A stretch of 15,575 nucleotides of DNA from Candidatus Methanophagales archaeon (GTDB taxonomy: Archaea; Halobacteriota; Syntropharchaeia; Alkanophagales; Methanospirareceae): positions 1 to 15,575 of the forward strand of contig JAGLZV010000112.1 in NCBI GenBank assembly GCA_023131215.1, read 5' to 3'. Position 1 is the stretch's first letter. Every line of letters begins with the position of its first letter. The translations under genes were made by a program, and so were the position numbers. Positions 1 through 5,943 of the stretch are shown one piece after another. A model generated the notes under the pieces. The model saw nothing but the letters and a program-made list of their open reading frames with translations. It was not told the origin of the DNA and did not search any database.

Positions 1-118
1 CCTGATTGGTGATCTCACTCCCTGTAATGGGGCAACGCCAAAGGAGAGCCGCATACGGCAAATCCGTACGTGCGGTTCGATGAGGGGACGGTGGCCGAAA
101 GACCTCCTCCTACTCTAC
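1..118 (+). mobile_element. Group II intron, 3' end (domain V and VI)
   Basis: The stretch carries the two 3'-terminal domains of a group II self-splicing intron; the remainder, including any reverse transcriptase/maturase, lies before position 1. Domain V is at 46-78. Domain VI runs from about 82 to 118: a stem with a GAAA loop (97-100), an unpaired A at 112 close to the 3' end as expected for the branch point, and a terminal TACTCTAC. By analogy with bacterial-type introns the 3' splice site is placed after C118. The outer domain VI pairing GAG (82-84) with CTC (113-115) can be read directly. The inner stem has one C-A mismatch (95/102). Whether the intron is active cannot be judged without its 5' part. 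Exon 2 begins with a hairpin behind the response regulator gene, so the intron sits intergenically and antisense to that gene. Confidence 0.85.
46..78 (+). ncRNA. Group II intron domain V catalytic hairpin
   Basis: The lower stem GAGCCGCA (46-53) pairs with TGCGGTTC (71-78). It includes the conserved AGC catalytic triad (47-49) with its usual G-T wobble. An upper stem ACGG/CCGT (55-58 with 64-67) is separated by an asymmetric bulge containing ACG (68-70). The loop is CAAAT instead of the common GAAA-type tetraloop. Size (33 nt) and layout match domain V of group II introns; the pairing is seen directly and the family assignment is established knowledge. Confidence 0.85.
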
Positions 119-135
119 TGTGGGCAGAGCCCACA
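119..135. terminator. Perfect 7-bp hairpin at the intron/exon junction
   Basis: TGTGGGC (119-125), loop AGA, GCCCACA (129-135) form a perfect GC-rich hairpin that starts at the first base after the predicted intron end. On the minus strand it lies 15 bases beyond the response regulator stop codon and could act as its transcript end, although no T-tract follows. It could instead be part of the intron target site. Confidence 0.45.
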
Positions 136-149
136 AGCGTTAATCGGTG

Positions 150-593
150 TCAATAATTTATTTTCTTGTTCAACACAAGCCAATAATGCCCCAAATCTCG
201 TATCATTTCAGAGAACTCACCGAAATCTACGGGTTTTACAAGATAACTGTTGGCGTAATTACTATATGCCTGGGCTATATCTCCTTCGCTTTCTGAAACG
301 GTAAGCACCACTACCGGTATAGACTTCAAATCATCGGATTTTTTTACTTCCTTCAGCACCTCGTGACCATCGAGTTTGGGTAGTTGGAGGTCAAGAAGAA
401 TTAAATCAGGGCGAGGGCTTTTTTCCTTATCTGCATATTTCCCACGACGGAAGAGATAGTCCAACGCTTCTTCACCATCGCTAACCAAATAAATTTTATT
501 TCCCAGTTTTGTATCTTCAAAAGAACGTATTATAAGTATTGCATGCGCTTCATCATCTTCAACGAGCAAGATTACGGCGGGTTTACCTTTCAT
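150..593 (-). CDS. Single-domain response regulator (Rcp1/CheY-like)
   Basis: A 147-residue stand-alone receiver domain expected to be phosphorylated on Asp by a partner histidine kinase in the cytoplasm. The acidic pair is D13/D14, the phospho-acceptor is D68 in the segment LILLDLQLP, the switch Thr is T98 and the conserved Lys is K120 followed by Pro. The insertion between helix 2 and strand 3 (around residues 48-61) and the Trp-containing C-terminus are typical of the Rcp1-like group that pairs with phytochrome-type or PAS kinases. There is no output domain, so it signals by protein contact. It is divergent from the kinase-like gene at 847 with a 253-base gap. It has its own TATA box (626-633), which implies a short leader. 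The start ATG at 593 is the only one that keeps the first beta strand complete. The 3' end lies close to the group II intron. The family is certain; the signal and partner are unknown. Confidence 0.93.
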   Translation of the reverse strand: MKGKPAVILLVEDDEAHAILIIRSFEDTKLGNKIYLVSDGEEALDYLFRRGKYADKEKSPRPDLILLDLQLPKLDGHEVLKEVKKSDDLKSIPVVVLTVSESEGDIAQAYSNYANSYLVKPVDFGEFSEMIRDLGHYWLVLNKKINY

Positions 594-625
594 TTTATCA
601 GTATCAACTCATATAGAAATTGACC

Positions 626-633
626 TTATATAA
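626..633 (-). promoter_or_regulatory. TATA box for the response regulator gene
   Basis: TTATATAA lies 33-40 bases upstream of the ATG at 593. An archaeal start about 25 bases downstream would fall near 604, giving a leader of about ten bases. No clear Shine-Dalgarno is visible. Confidence 0.55.
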
Positions 634-786
634 GCTTTTGGGGTATATTTCCACTGGAGAAAGATAATTGAAGATGCAGGATACAGGATACAGGTTTAGG
701 GGGAAGAGATCAGAGAATCGAAAATAGAACTTGACTTCTGTTCCCTGACTTGATAATATCTAATTATAACGCAACCTAAATAGAAT

Positions 787-812
787 TATCCTAAATAAAA
801 TAGGATATAAAT
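787..812 (+). promoter_or_regulatory. TATA region and candidate operator of the kinase-like gene
   Basis: A perfect inverted repeat TATCCTA (787-793), 7-base spacer, TAGGATA (801-807) overlaps a TATA-like GATATAAAT (804-812). CCTAAATA followed by an AT-rich tail also occurs twice (775-786 and 790-801), about one and a half helix turns apart. This arrangement would suit a dimeric repressor blocking TBP, but no regulator is identified. The TATA-like box is close to the start codon, so the true TATA might be the AT-rich stretch at 793-800. Confidence 0.4.
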
Positions 813-846
813 TATTGGTGGATTTATGGAGGTGAGTCATTATTAG

Positions 847-1806
847 ATGAGCGTCGAGGAAAATAGGACAAAGATACTGCATGTAGATGATGAGCCGGAT
901 TTCCTTGCATTGACAAAGGTCTATTTGGAGCGTGAGAATGAGGATTTTAGTATAGAGGGCTCAACCTCGGCTGAAGAAGTCGGCTTCCCGCTTATCATCA
1001 TTACAGGGGTCGGCTCAGAACAATTGGCAGTTTTCTCTCTCAAATCAGGTGCCATAGATTATGTAGTGAAGGGCGTTGAGGTGTTCCGAGAACTACCCTT
1101 GACGGCAGAGCGGGCAATTCGCGAATGGAAGAAACTTGTCAGGCGGAGGCGAGTGGAAGAGGAGTTAGAGATATATGTGAGGGAGTTGGAACGAGTAAAT
1201 CGTGATTTGGAAGATTTTACACTCCTTACTGAGGAGTATGCGGATAAGTTTACTGAAATAGGGCAAGAATATTTAGAGGAAGTGAGAAAAGCAACCGAAA
1301 GAATGAAGGTGCTAATCGAAGACCTTCTCATGTTGAGCCATGTAGGACGAAAAATCATCGAGGCGGAGACGGTGGACCTGAATGAACTGTTAGAGGAGAT
1401 AAAAAGTGATCTAAGTGCACGAATTGAAGAGCGAGGTGGAGAAGTAGTCGCAGGGAAGCTACCCACTATTTCCACGCAGCGAGTCTGGATGAAGGAACTC
1501 CTCATAAATCTTATTGACAACGGATTGAAGTTCAATCGGGCTGAGAATCCAAGAGTGGAGGTTAGCTGTGAAGAGCAAGACAGGGATTATGTGTTCAAAG
1601 TGAAAGATAACGGTATAGGTATGGAAGAGAAAAATCTAAGCCGGGTTTTCAACCCTTACGAGGGACTATACACGCAAGAGTACGAGAGCACGGGCTTGGG
1701 ATTGAAAATATGCAAGAAGATACTGGATAAATTCAATGGTAATATCTGGGCGAAGAGCAGACCTGAAGAAGGCGCCACGGTTTACTTCTCTATACCAAAA
1801 ATTTGA
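847..1806 (+). CDS. Receiver/histidine-kinase hybrid lacking both phospho-acceptors
   Basis: A 319-residue protein related to archaeal receiver-kinase fusions. The N-terminal receiver has the acidic pair D14/D15, the ITG switch region (52-54) and K75. The sequence passes straight from helix 2 (about residue 45) to strand 4 (GFPLIIITG), so about 40 residues including the phospho-acceptor Asp are absent. A coiled linker (95-122) follows. The dimerisation helices show the start (NRDLEDFT, 118-125) and the second helix (EYADKF onward, 130-168) but not the H-box, so the His is also missing. The HATPase domain looks intact: N-box with N225, G1 box D254-N-G-I-G, G2 box STGLGL (281-286). A Shine-Dalgarno GGAGGTGA (828-835) stands 11 bases before the ATG. 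The frame is open throughout. It may be an ATP-binding regulator that cannot relay phosphate, or a decaying gene with in-frame deletions. Confidence 0.88.
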   Translation: MSVEENRTKILHVDDEPDFLALTKVYLERENEDFSIEGSTSAEEVGFPLIIITGVGSEQLAVFSLKSGAIDYVVKGVEVFRELPLTAERAIREWKKLVRRRRVEEELEIYVRELERVNRDLEDFTLLTEEYADKFTEIGQEYLEEVRKATERMKVLIEDLLMLSHVGRKIIEAETVDLNELLEEIKSDLSARIEERGGEVVAGKLPTISTQRVWMKELLINLIDNGLKFNRAENPRVEVSCEEQDRDYVFKVKDNGIGMEEKNLSRVFNPYEGLYTQEYESTGLGLKICKKILDKFNGNIWAKSRPEEGATVYFSIPKI

Positions 1807-1826
1807 TACCGATTTAACGTATCTGC

Positions 1827-1848
1827 TCAAAATTCGGGGGAATTTTGA
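1827..1848 (+). terminator. Hairpin downstream of the kinase-like gene
   Basis: TCAAAATTC (1827-1835) and GAATTTTGA (1840-1848) form a perfect 9-bp stem around a GGGG loop, 20 bases after the stop codon. It may mark or protect the transcript end. The T-rich archaeal-type stop signals follow further on, in the repeat at 1891-2018. Confidence 0.4.
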
Positions 1849-1890
1849 ACAGACAATGAAAAATGAAAATTGCAAAGTGCAAAAGTCAAA

Positions 1891-2018
1891 ATAAACCTTT
1901 CTTTAAGAAAGAAAGCTTTACCAACAACTTTTTTGCTTCGCAAAAACCTTGACTAAAAACATTCTCTTTGTTTTTCTTTTAGCACAGGTTTTCTTTTTTC
2001 TAAAAAGAAAAAGTGTGT
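1891..2018. repeat. AT-rich composite repeat, copy 1 (convergent gene ends)
   Basis: The gap 1807-2125 holds no gene. It contains a unit with AAACCTTTC, a TTTAAGAAAGAAAG hairpin part and GCTTTACCAA (about 1893-1925), then TTTTGCTTCGCAAAA (1930-1944), then GTTTTTCTTTTAGCACA (1970-1986), then a stretch ending AAAAAGAAAAAGTGT near 2016. The same blocks recur at 4150-4308; the 17-mer at 1970 is identical there. Both strands carry T-tracts, so the element could end transcription from both sides. It is flanked by inverted AT-rich words containing TTGCAAA-type sequence (about 1855-1885 and 2060-2095). Confidence 0.7.
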
Positions 2019-2094
2019 TTAAAGCCCAAATTGCTCTTCTTCACTCATATTTTAGATTTTCCATTTTTCAATTTACACTCTGCATTTTGCAATT

Positions 2095-2127
2095 AATTGC
2101 TCGAAATCCACAAGATTTTGAGCAATT
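2095..2127 (-). terminator. 14-bp hairpin overlapping the FlaK stop codon
   Basis: AATTGCTC (2095-2102) pairs with GAGCAATT (2120-2127). The stem extends through a G-T wobble and five more pairs, AAATC with GATTT, around a CACAA loop (2109-2113). It covers two bases of the stop codon of the minus-strand gene that ends at 2126. A 3'-end stabiliser or terminator is the simplest reading. Confidence 0.5.
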
Positions 2128-2914
2128 ACGGTAGGAAGGATAGACTCTGAAAAATTAAATTACCATAGAAGAGAGAAATAAAGAAACCGGCAGTGATGAA
2201 GAGCATAAAAGGTAGTTCAGGCGTAACCCATACTTTTTCATCAATCTTTCCCTGTATATGATAATCTCTAAGCCTTTCTACCACTTCAGTATCTATTTCT
2301 ACACCGCCGAATGAATGTCTTCTTTCTAAGTTTCCCTCTTTCTCCTCGTACGAATGAACCAATCTTATATGCTTATTCTTTTGCTTTGCATCTGTAAGCG
2401 CATCAATACGCAATTTATAGCCGATAAATGCTAAACTAATGTTTTTTCTTAGCTCTTCGCGGCGTAAATTCAAAAAGTTATAAAAAAATATGGCGAGTGG
2501 GACAATTAAAGAGACAAAAGCGGCATTAAAAAGCGTGGTTATTGCAAAAGGAAAAGGGGCGGTCATCAAAGACGAATTAAAATCAATTGGGAAGTGATGG
2601 GAAAGTAAAGTGAAACTGGGATGCACCGGGATGAGCACGGAAATACATATAAGACATTTCGCATCGGCGCCACCAAAAATGTTGAATCTAAAAAATAGAT
2701 AGGATAAAACAAAGGTGAAAGAAACAGAGGAAGTAAAAAGGATGAGGAAAGGTACGCCATAGATAAACATGTTGTAGGTGACAATAGGAATTCCTGCGGC
2801 TATCATGAGTAGCCAAAGCCCGTTTGTCACGCTTCTTTTCTTTATATCGGCGTAGCATGCGTAAATTAGAATAAGAGCACAAAATATCACGCCGAAAATA
2901 TCTGTTTCGATCAT
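2126..2914 (-). CDS. flaK: Archaeal prepilin/preflagellin peptidase (A24, FlaK/PibD-like)
   Basis: A membrane aspartyl protease that cleaves the class III signal peptide of archaellin and pilin precursors on the cytoplasmic side. The two catalytic Asp residues are D23, in ADIKKR after the first membrane helix, and D84 in FGGADAK, the archaeal form of the GxGD motif. About six hydrophobic segments are visible, with a soluble loop (roughly residues 160-235) before a last membrane helix, as in the FlaK C-terminal domain. The start ATG at 2914 is chosen because it begins just before the first membrane helix and leaves a clean promoter gap to pelota. The frame stays open to 3199, but those 95 extra residues are antisense to pelota and do not belong to the family. 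At 262 residues the length is normal for euryarchaeal members. No pilin or archaellin genes are in the window. Confidence 0.85.
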   Translation of the reverse strand: MIETDIFGVIFCALILIYACYADIKKRSVTNGLWLLMIAAGIPIVTYNMFIYGVPFLILFTSSVSFTFVLSYLFFRFNIFGGADAKCLICISVLIPVHPSFTLLSHHFPIDFNSSLMTAPFPFAITTLFNAAFVSLIVPLAIFFYNFLNLRREELRKNISLAFIGYKLRIDALTDAKQKNKHIRLVHSYEEKEGNLERRHSFGGVEIDTEVVERLRDYHIQGKIDEKVWVTPELPFMLFITAGFFISLFYGNLIFQSLSFLP

Positions 2915-2951
2915 ACTATTCTTACATAATTTGCGTGAAGAAAAATATTTC

Positions 2952-2986
2952 TTTTGTAAGCTTTTCTTTTTAAGAAAAGGTTTAAT
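2952..2986 (-). repeat. Single inverted copy of the AT-rich repeat unit
   Basis: Read on the minus strand this stretch gives AAACCTTTTCTTA, then AAAAGAAAAGCTTAC, then AAAA. It matches the unit at 4150-4183 in the opposite orientation. It lies in the 70-base gap between FlaK and pelota and ends at the pelota start codon, so it forms the pelota leader, where TTTCTTTTTAAGAAAAGG can fold into a hairpin. Confidence 0.65.
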
Positions 2987-4094
2987 GAAGGTATTAAAAA
3001 AGAAGTTAAAGAAGAGAGGAGAAAAGAGGAAGATAGGGGAAATATCTCTGATTCCCGAATCGTTAGACGACTTATGGCATCTCAAGCATATAATAGAAGC
3101 GGGTGACCTCGTGTATTCTCTTACGTATAGAAGGTTAGAGGAGGCAACCGATAAGATAAGACCGGTTAAGACGGAAAAAAAACCTCTTAGATTGGGCATA
3201 AGAACGGAAAGTATCGAATTTCATAAATTCTCTCACAGATTACGCATAAAAGGTGTGATCGAGAAAGGGATGGATACTGAACTGGGCTCTTATCATACTT
3301 TTAACATCGAACCCGGTACGGAGCTTTCCATCATCAAGACGTGGATGTGGAAAGAACATCAGCTAAAGAGGATAAGAGAAGCGGAAAAAGCTGTGGCTTC
3401 TCCTGATGTAATTGTAGTCACCATAGAAGAAGGAGAGGCAGTTGCTGGTATAGTAAGACAATATGGCGTGGATGAGCTTTTTTCAATACGATATGGCTCG
3501 GGAAAAGGTATAGATAAAGGTAAAGGAGAGGGAAGCAAAAAGGATTTTTTTCACGCTGTGCTAAACCAATTGAAAAACTCTTTTATTTCCACATCCGCGG
3601 AAGCAATAATCATTGCGGGTCCCGGCTTCGTAAAGAACGACTTTTTTTCCTTCTTAAAAGAAAAGGACTCGGAGTTAGTGAAGAGAGCGAGAACGGAGCA
3701 AGCTTCTTCGATAGGTATGTCGGGGTTCATAGAAGTTTTGAAAAGAGGAGCGGTGGAAAGGCTAAAAAGAGAGGAGAGGCTGACACGTGAAGTTGGACTG
3801 TTGGATAGGTTAATGGAAGAGATAAGCAAAGAAAAGGACGGAAAGGCAGTGTATGGAAAAGCCCAGGTGAGAAATGCTTTGCGGTACGGTGCGATAGAAA
3901 CTCTGCTGATTAGCGATGAAAAACTCATGGCGTCGAGGGTGGGAGAGAAGGAGGAAAAGGAAATAGAAAGCATGCTTGAGGATGTGGAAAGGGGAAGGGG
4001 GAAAATAGTGGTGTTCAGCACTGAATTCGAGCCCGGAAAGAGGTTAAACGCCTTAGGGGGAATTGCAGCGATATTGAGATTCAGGATTGCTTAG
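2985..4094 (+). CDS. pelA: Pelota (Dom34), ribosome rescue factor
   Basis: An eRF1 paralogue that binds stalled ribosomes with archaeal EF1A (acting as Hbs1) and, with ABCE1, splits them in no-go and non-stop decay. All three domains are present in 369 residues: the Sm-like N-terminal domain with PESLDDLWHL (24-33) and the GDL turn, the central domain with a charged RYGSGKG loop in place of the peptide-release GGQ, and the C-terminal domain with the YGKAQVRNAL and FEPGKRLNALGGIAAILRF signatures. The start at 2985 (MKVLKKKL) matches family N-termini. The ATG at 2931 would add 18 residues made of the upstream AT-rich repeat and is rejected. AAAAGG just before the ATG is a weak Shine-Dalgarno. 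It is a single-gene unit, divergent from FlaK and convergent with the radical SAM gene. It is an excellent marker that the host is archaeal. Confidence 0.95.
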   Translation: MKVLKKKLKKRGEKRKIGEISLIPESLDDLWHLKHIIEAGDLVYSLTYRRLEEATDKIRPVKTEKKPLRLGIRTESIEFHKFSHRLRIKGVIEKGMDTELGSYHTFNIEPGTELSIIKTWMWKEHQLKRIREAEKAVASPDVIVVTIEEGEAVAGIVRQYGVDELFSIRYGSGKGIDKGKGEGSKKDFFHAVLNQLKNSFISTSAEAIIIAGPGFVKNDFFSFLKEKDSELVKRARTEQASSIGMSGFIEVLKRGAVERLKREERLTREVGLLDRLMEEISKEKDGKAVYGKAQVRNALRYGAIETLLISDEKLMASRVGEKEEKEIESMLEDVERGRGKIVVFSTEFEPGKRLNALGGIAAILRFRIA

Positions 4095-4149
4095 AACAAA
4101 AAGATTCATATTTGTATAGCTGAGGTAAAAAACCACGAGATTTCACGAG

Positions 4150-4308
4150 AAACCTTTTCTTAGAAAGAAAAGCTTTACCAAAAGAACACATTCGTTTTTC
4201 TTTTAGCACAAACCTTTCTTTGAAAAAGAAAGCTTTACCAAAGAAAGTTATTTTTAGTAAAGGTTTTTGCTTGCAAAAAAGTTTTTTGTAAAAAAGAAAA
4301 AGTGTTGT
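4150..4308. repeat. AT-rich composite repeat, copy 2 (convergent gene ends)
   Basis: It fills most of the 226-base gap between the pelota and radical SAM stop codons. Two hairpin units start AAACCTTT and end GCTTTACCAA (4150-4183 and 4210-4243). Between them lies the identical 17-mer GTTTTTCTTTTAGCACA (4194-4210), and a tail with TTTTTGCTTGCAAAAAA and AAAAAGAAAAAGTGT follows (4263-4305). Plus-strand T-tracts after pelota and minus-strand T-tracts after the radical SAM gene make it a likely two-way terminator. The CCACGAGA-type words at 4132-4149 precede it. Confidence 0.7.
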
Positions 4309-4320
4309 GTAATCTTGTGG

Positions 4321-5355
4321 TTACATCTGCGTTTCCTCAAAAAAGAAGTCGCTACATAAAGGGTCTTCTGCCATATAATCGCCACTATGAAGATATGCTC
4401 TCACACGGCATCCACCACAGATATCTTTGTATTTACATGCGGCACACCTGCCCTTTACCTCGCGATTTCTCAGTTCAACAAAGACTTTCGAGTCGAGTAT
4501 CTCACGAAGACTCATCTCAGTGACATTCCCTGCTTTTACTTCCAACAGCGGACATGGCACGACATCGCCGTTTGGTTTGATAGAAAGCATGCCGGTAGCA
4601 GCTCGACAGCCTGGAATCTCGGTATAAAAGAAATCGGGAACGAAAAGACCTTCTTCTTCCTTCCTCTTCAATACCACCCAATACTGTGATGCCTGCGTTG
4701 TGCATATCTCGATTCCCCTTCGCTTGTTCTGTTCTTCGTATAACAGCATCAGGTTTTCTGCATACTGAACTGTGTCGAGTTCACTATCTGGCATCTCTTC
4801 TTTTCCTCTGCCCATTGAAACGTAGTGGAAAAACCTGCACTGTCTCGCACCCAGATTCTCAGCTATGTCAATAATCTTTACGGTTTCTTTTTCGTTCTGT
4901 TTCATGATACAGGGGTCAATCACTAAACTCAATCCTGCATCTCTACATGCTCTTGCACTCTTTATTGCCTTTTCAAAGACACCTTCGCCTCTTATTGCGT
5001 CGTGTGTCTTTTGAGTGCCATCAATAGGTATTATGACTTCCGCAATTCCTGATTTCTTTAAACGAGCAGCGACTTCTTCCTTGAGCAATGTTCCATTTGA
5101 TGCGAGAACGAGGTGCAAATCTCGCTCTTTTCCGTATGAAATGAGATCAAATATGTCCTTTCTCATCTGTGGCTCTCCGCCGCCAAAGGTGACGTTCGCT
5201 TTATCACCAAATACGTTGGCTATTTCATCAATGAGTGCGAAGGATTGCTCTGTGCTGAGTTCTTCTTCTAATTGCGCGCCTGCGTCATAGTAGCAGTGTT
5301 TGCATCTCAGATTGCATTCCTTCGTGATGTTCCAGTTGATGTTGTATTTGTGCAT
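4321..5355 (-). CDS. Radical SAM/SPASM enzyme (lipid-cluster paralogue)
   Basis: A radical SAM enzyme of 344 residues. The [4Fe-4S]-SAM cysteines are C14, C18 and C21 in CNLRCKHC, followed by the GGGEP SAM-binding turn (58-62). The C-terminal SPASM domain for auxiliary clusters has C250, C268, C304, C307, C313, C316 and C334, with the typical YKDICGGC spacing. Such proteins include peptide-modifying enzymes and the haem enzymes AhbC/AhbD/NirJ; the substrate here cannot be assigned. The ATG follows the upstream stop codon without a gap (TAAATG), and GAGGT in the upstream gene serves as Shine-Dalgarno, so it is translationally coupled to archaetidylserine synthase. It shares several C-terminal stretches with the second SPASM protein at 12295. 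No precursor peptide is obvious nearby. The family assignment is firm and the role open. Confidence 0.9.
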   Translation of the reverse strand: MHKYNINWNITKECNLRCKHCYYDAGAQLEEELSTEQSFALIDEIANVFGDKANVTFGGGEPQMRKDIFDLISYGKERDLHLVLASNGTLLKEEVAARLKKSGIAEVIIPIDGTQKTHDAIRGEGVFEKAIKSARACRDAGLSLVIDPCIMKQNEKETVKIIDIAENLGARQCRFFHYVSMGRGKEEMPDSELDTVQYAENLMLLYEEQNKRRGIEICTTQASQYWVVLKRKEEEGLFVPDFFYTEIPGCRAATGMLSIKPNGDVVPCPLLEVKAGNVTEMSLREILDSKVFVELRNREVKGRCAACKYKDICGGCRVRAYLHSGDYMAEDPLCSDFFFEETQM

Positions 5356-5901
5356 TTAGACCTCGATTCCTCTAACCTTAATTCTCCTTATTATCAAGTG
5401 ACTTATCATTGTGGCTCCCAGGATTAAGTACATGGGGGTATAGAAGAGGTAATCTAAATCCAGGAAGTAGAGGAGCGGGAACAGAACTCCGCTAATACTG
5501 ATTGGAATCCCTATGAAAAGGTTCTTGTTCTTCATTATGTCAAATCTTGCGAGCCTGAGGATTCCTGCTAAGAGGAAGAAGGCGAGAGAGAAAATCGTCA
5601 GGAGGCTCAACGGCAGTATCATGACCCCGAATATGACCGGGGCTATACCGAAGGAAACTAAATCAGACATCGAGTCGAGATGCATGCCGAATTCACCCTT
5701 CCTCTTAATCCGCCTCGCCACGTAGCCGTCAAAGAGGTCGAAGATAAAAGCTAAGGGCAGAAGTATCATGGCAATTGTGAAGCTCCTGTAAAGGATGAAG
5801 ACCATTGCTAAAAAACCACAGAATGCATTTGCCAGCGTGAGGATATCGGGCAGTTTTATTAGATCCCTGAAGTGGTAGCCTGGTTCTTTCTCCTTTTTCA
5901 T
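5356..5901 (-). CDS. pssA: CDP-alcohol phosphatidyltransferase, archaetidylserine synthase-type
   Basis: An integral membrane enzyme expected to move the CDP-activated archaeol group onto L-serine, releasing CMP. The complete family motif is visible: D55, D58, G59, A62, R63, G72, D76 and D80 with the canonical spacing. Several membrane helices follow, ending in a basic tail, and the N-terminal LPDILTLANAFCGF segment fits the PssA subgroup better than phosphatidylglycerol or inositol synthases. The start at 5901 is preferred because AGGGGGTG (5907-5914) sits five bases upstream; ATG at 5904 is also possible, and the frame is open to 5940. At 181 residues it is slightly short but complete. It follows the UPF0104 gene by about 40 bases and is coupled to the radical SAM gene. 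Head-group specificity is inferred from subgroup resemblance. Confidence 0.88.
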   Translation of the reverse strand: MKKEKEPGYHFRDLIKLPDILTLANAFCGFLAMVFILYRSFTIAMILLPLAFIFDLFDGYVARRIKRKGEFGMHLDSMSDLVSFGIAPVIFGVMILPLSLLTIFSLAFFLLAGILRLARFDIMKNKNLFIGIPISISGVLFPLLYFLDLDYLFYTPMYLILGATMISHLIIRRIKVRGIEV

Positions 5902-5943
5902 CATTACACCCCCTCTTATCGAATTCATAGCTCTCTGCATTAA

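Noticed and set aside
80..304. Open plus-strand frame of 74 codons running from the intron end into the response regulator
   Set aside because: It starts in intron domain VI and continues antisense to the clearly coding response regulator; the product has no family character.
1059..1535. Long antisense frame (158 codons) inside the kinase-like gene
   Set aside because: It is a Ser/Arg-rich shadow of the HATPase and helix codons; the sense protein has all kinase boxes in the other frame.
2931..2984. Upstream ATG for pelota adding 18 residues
   Set aside because: The added codons come from the AT-rich repeat and do not match the family; MKVLKKKL at 2985 does.
2915..3199. 95-residue N-terminal extension of the FlaK frame
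   Set aside because: It is antisense to the conserved N-terminal domain of pelota and absent from the A24 family; the ATG at 2914 precedes the first membrane helix.
3551..4021. Antisense frame of 156 codons within pelota
   Set aside because: Shadow frame rich in Ser and Phe; pelota is certain on the plus strand.
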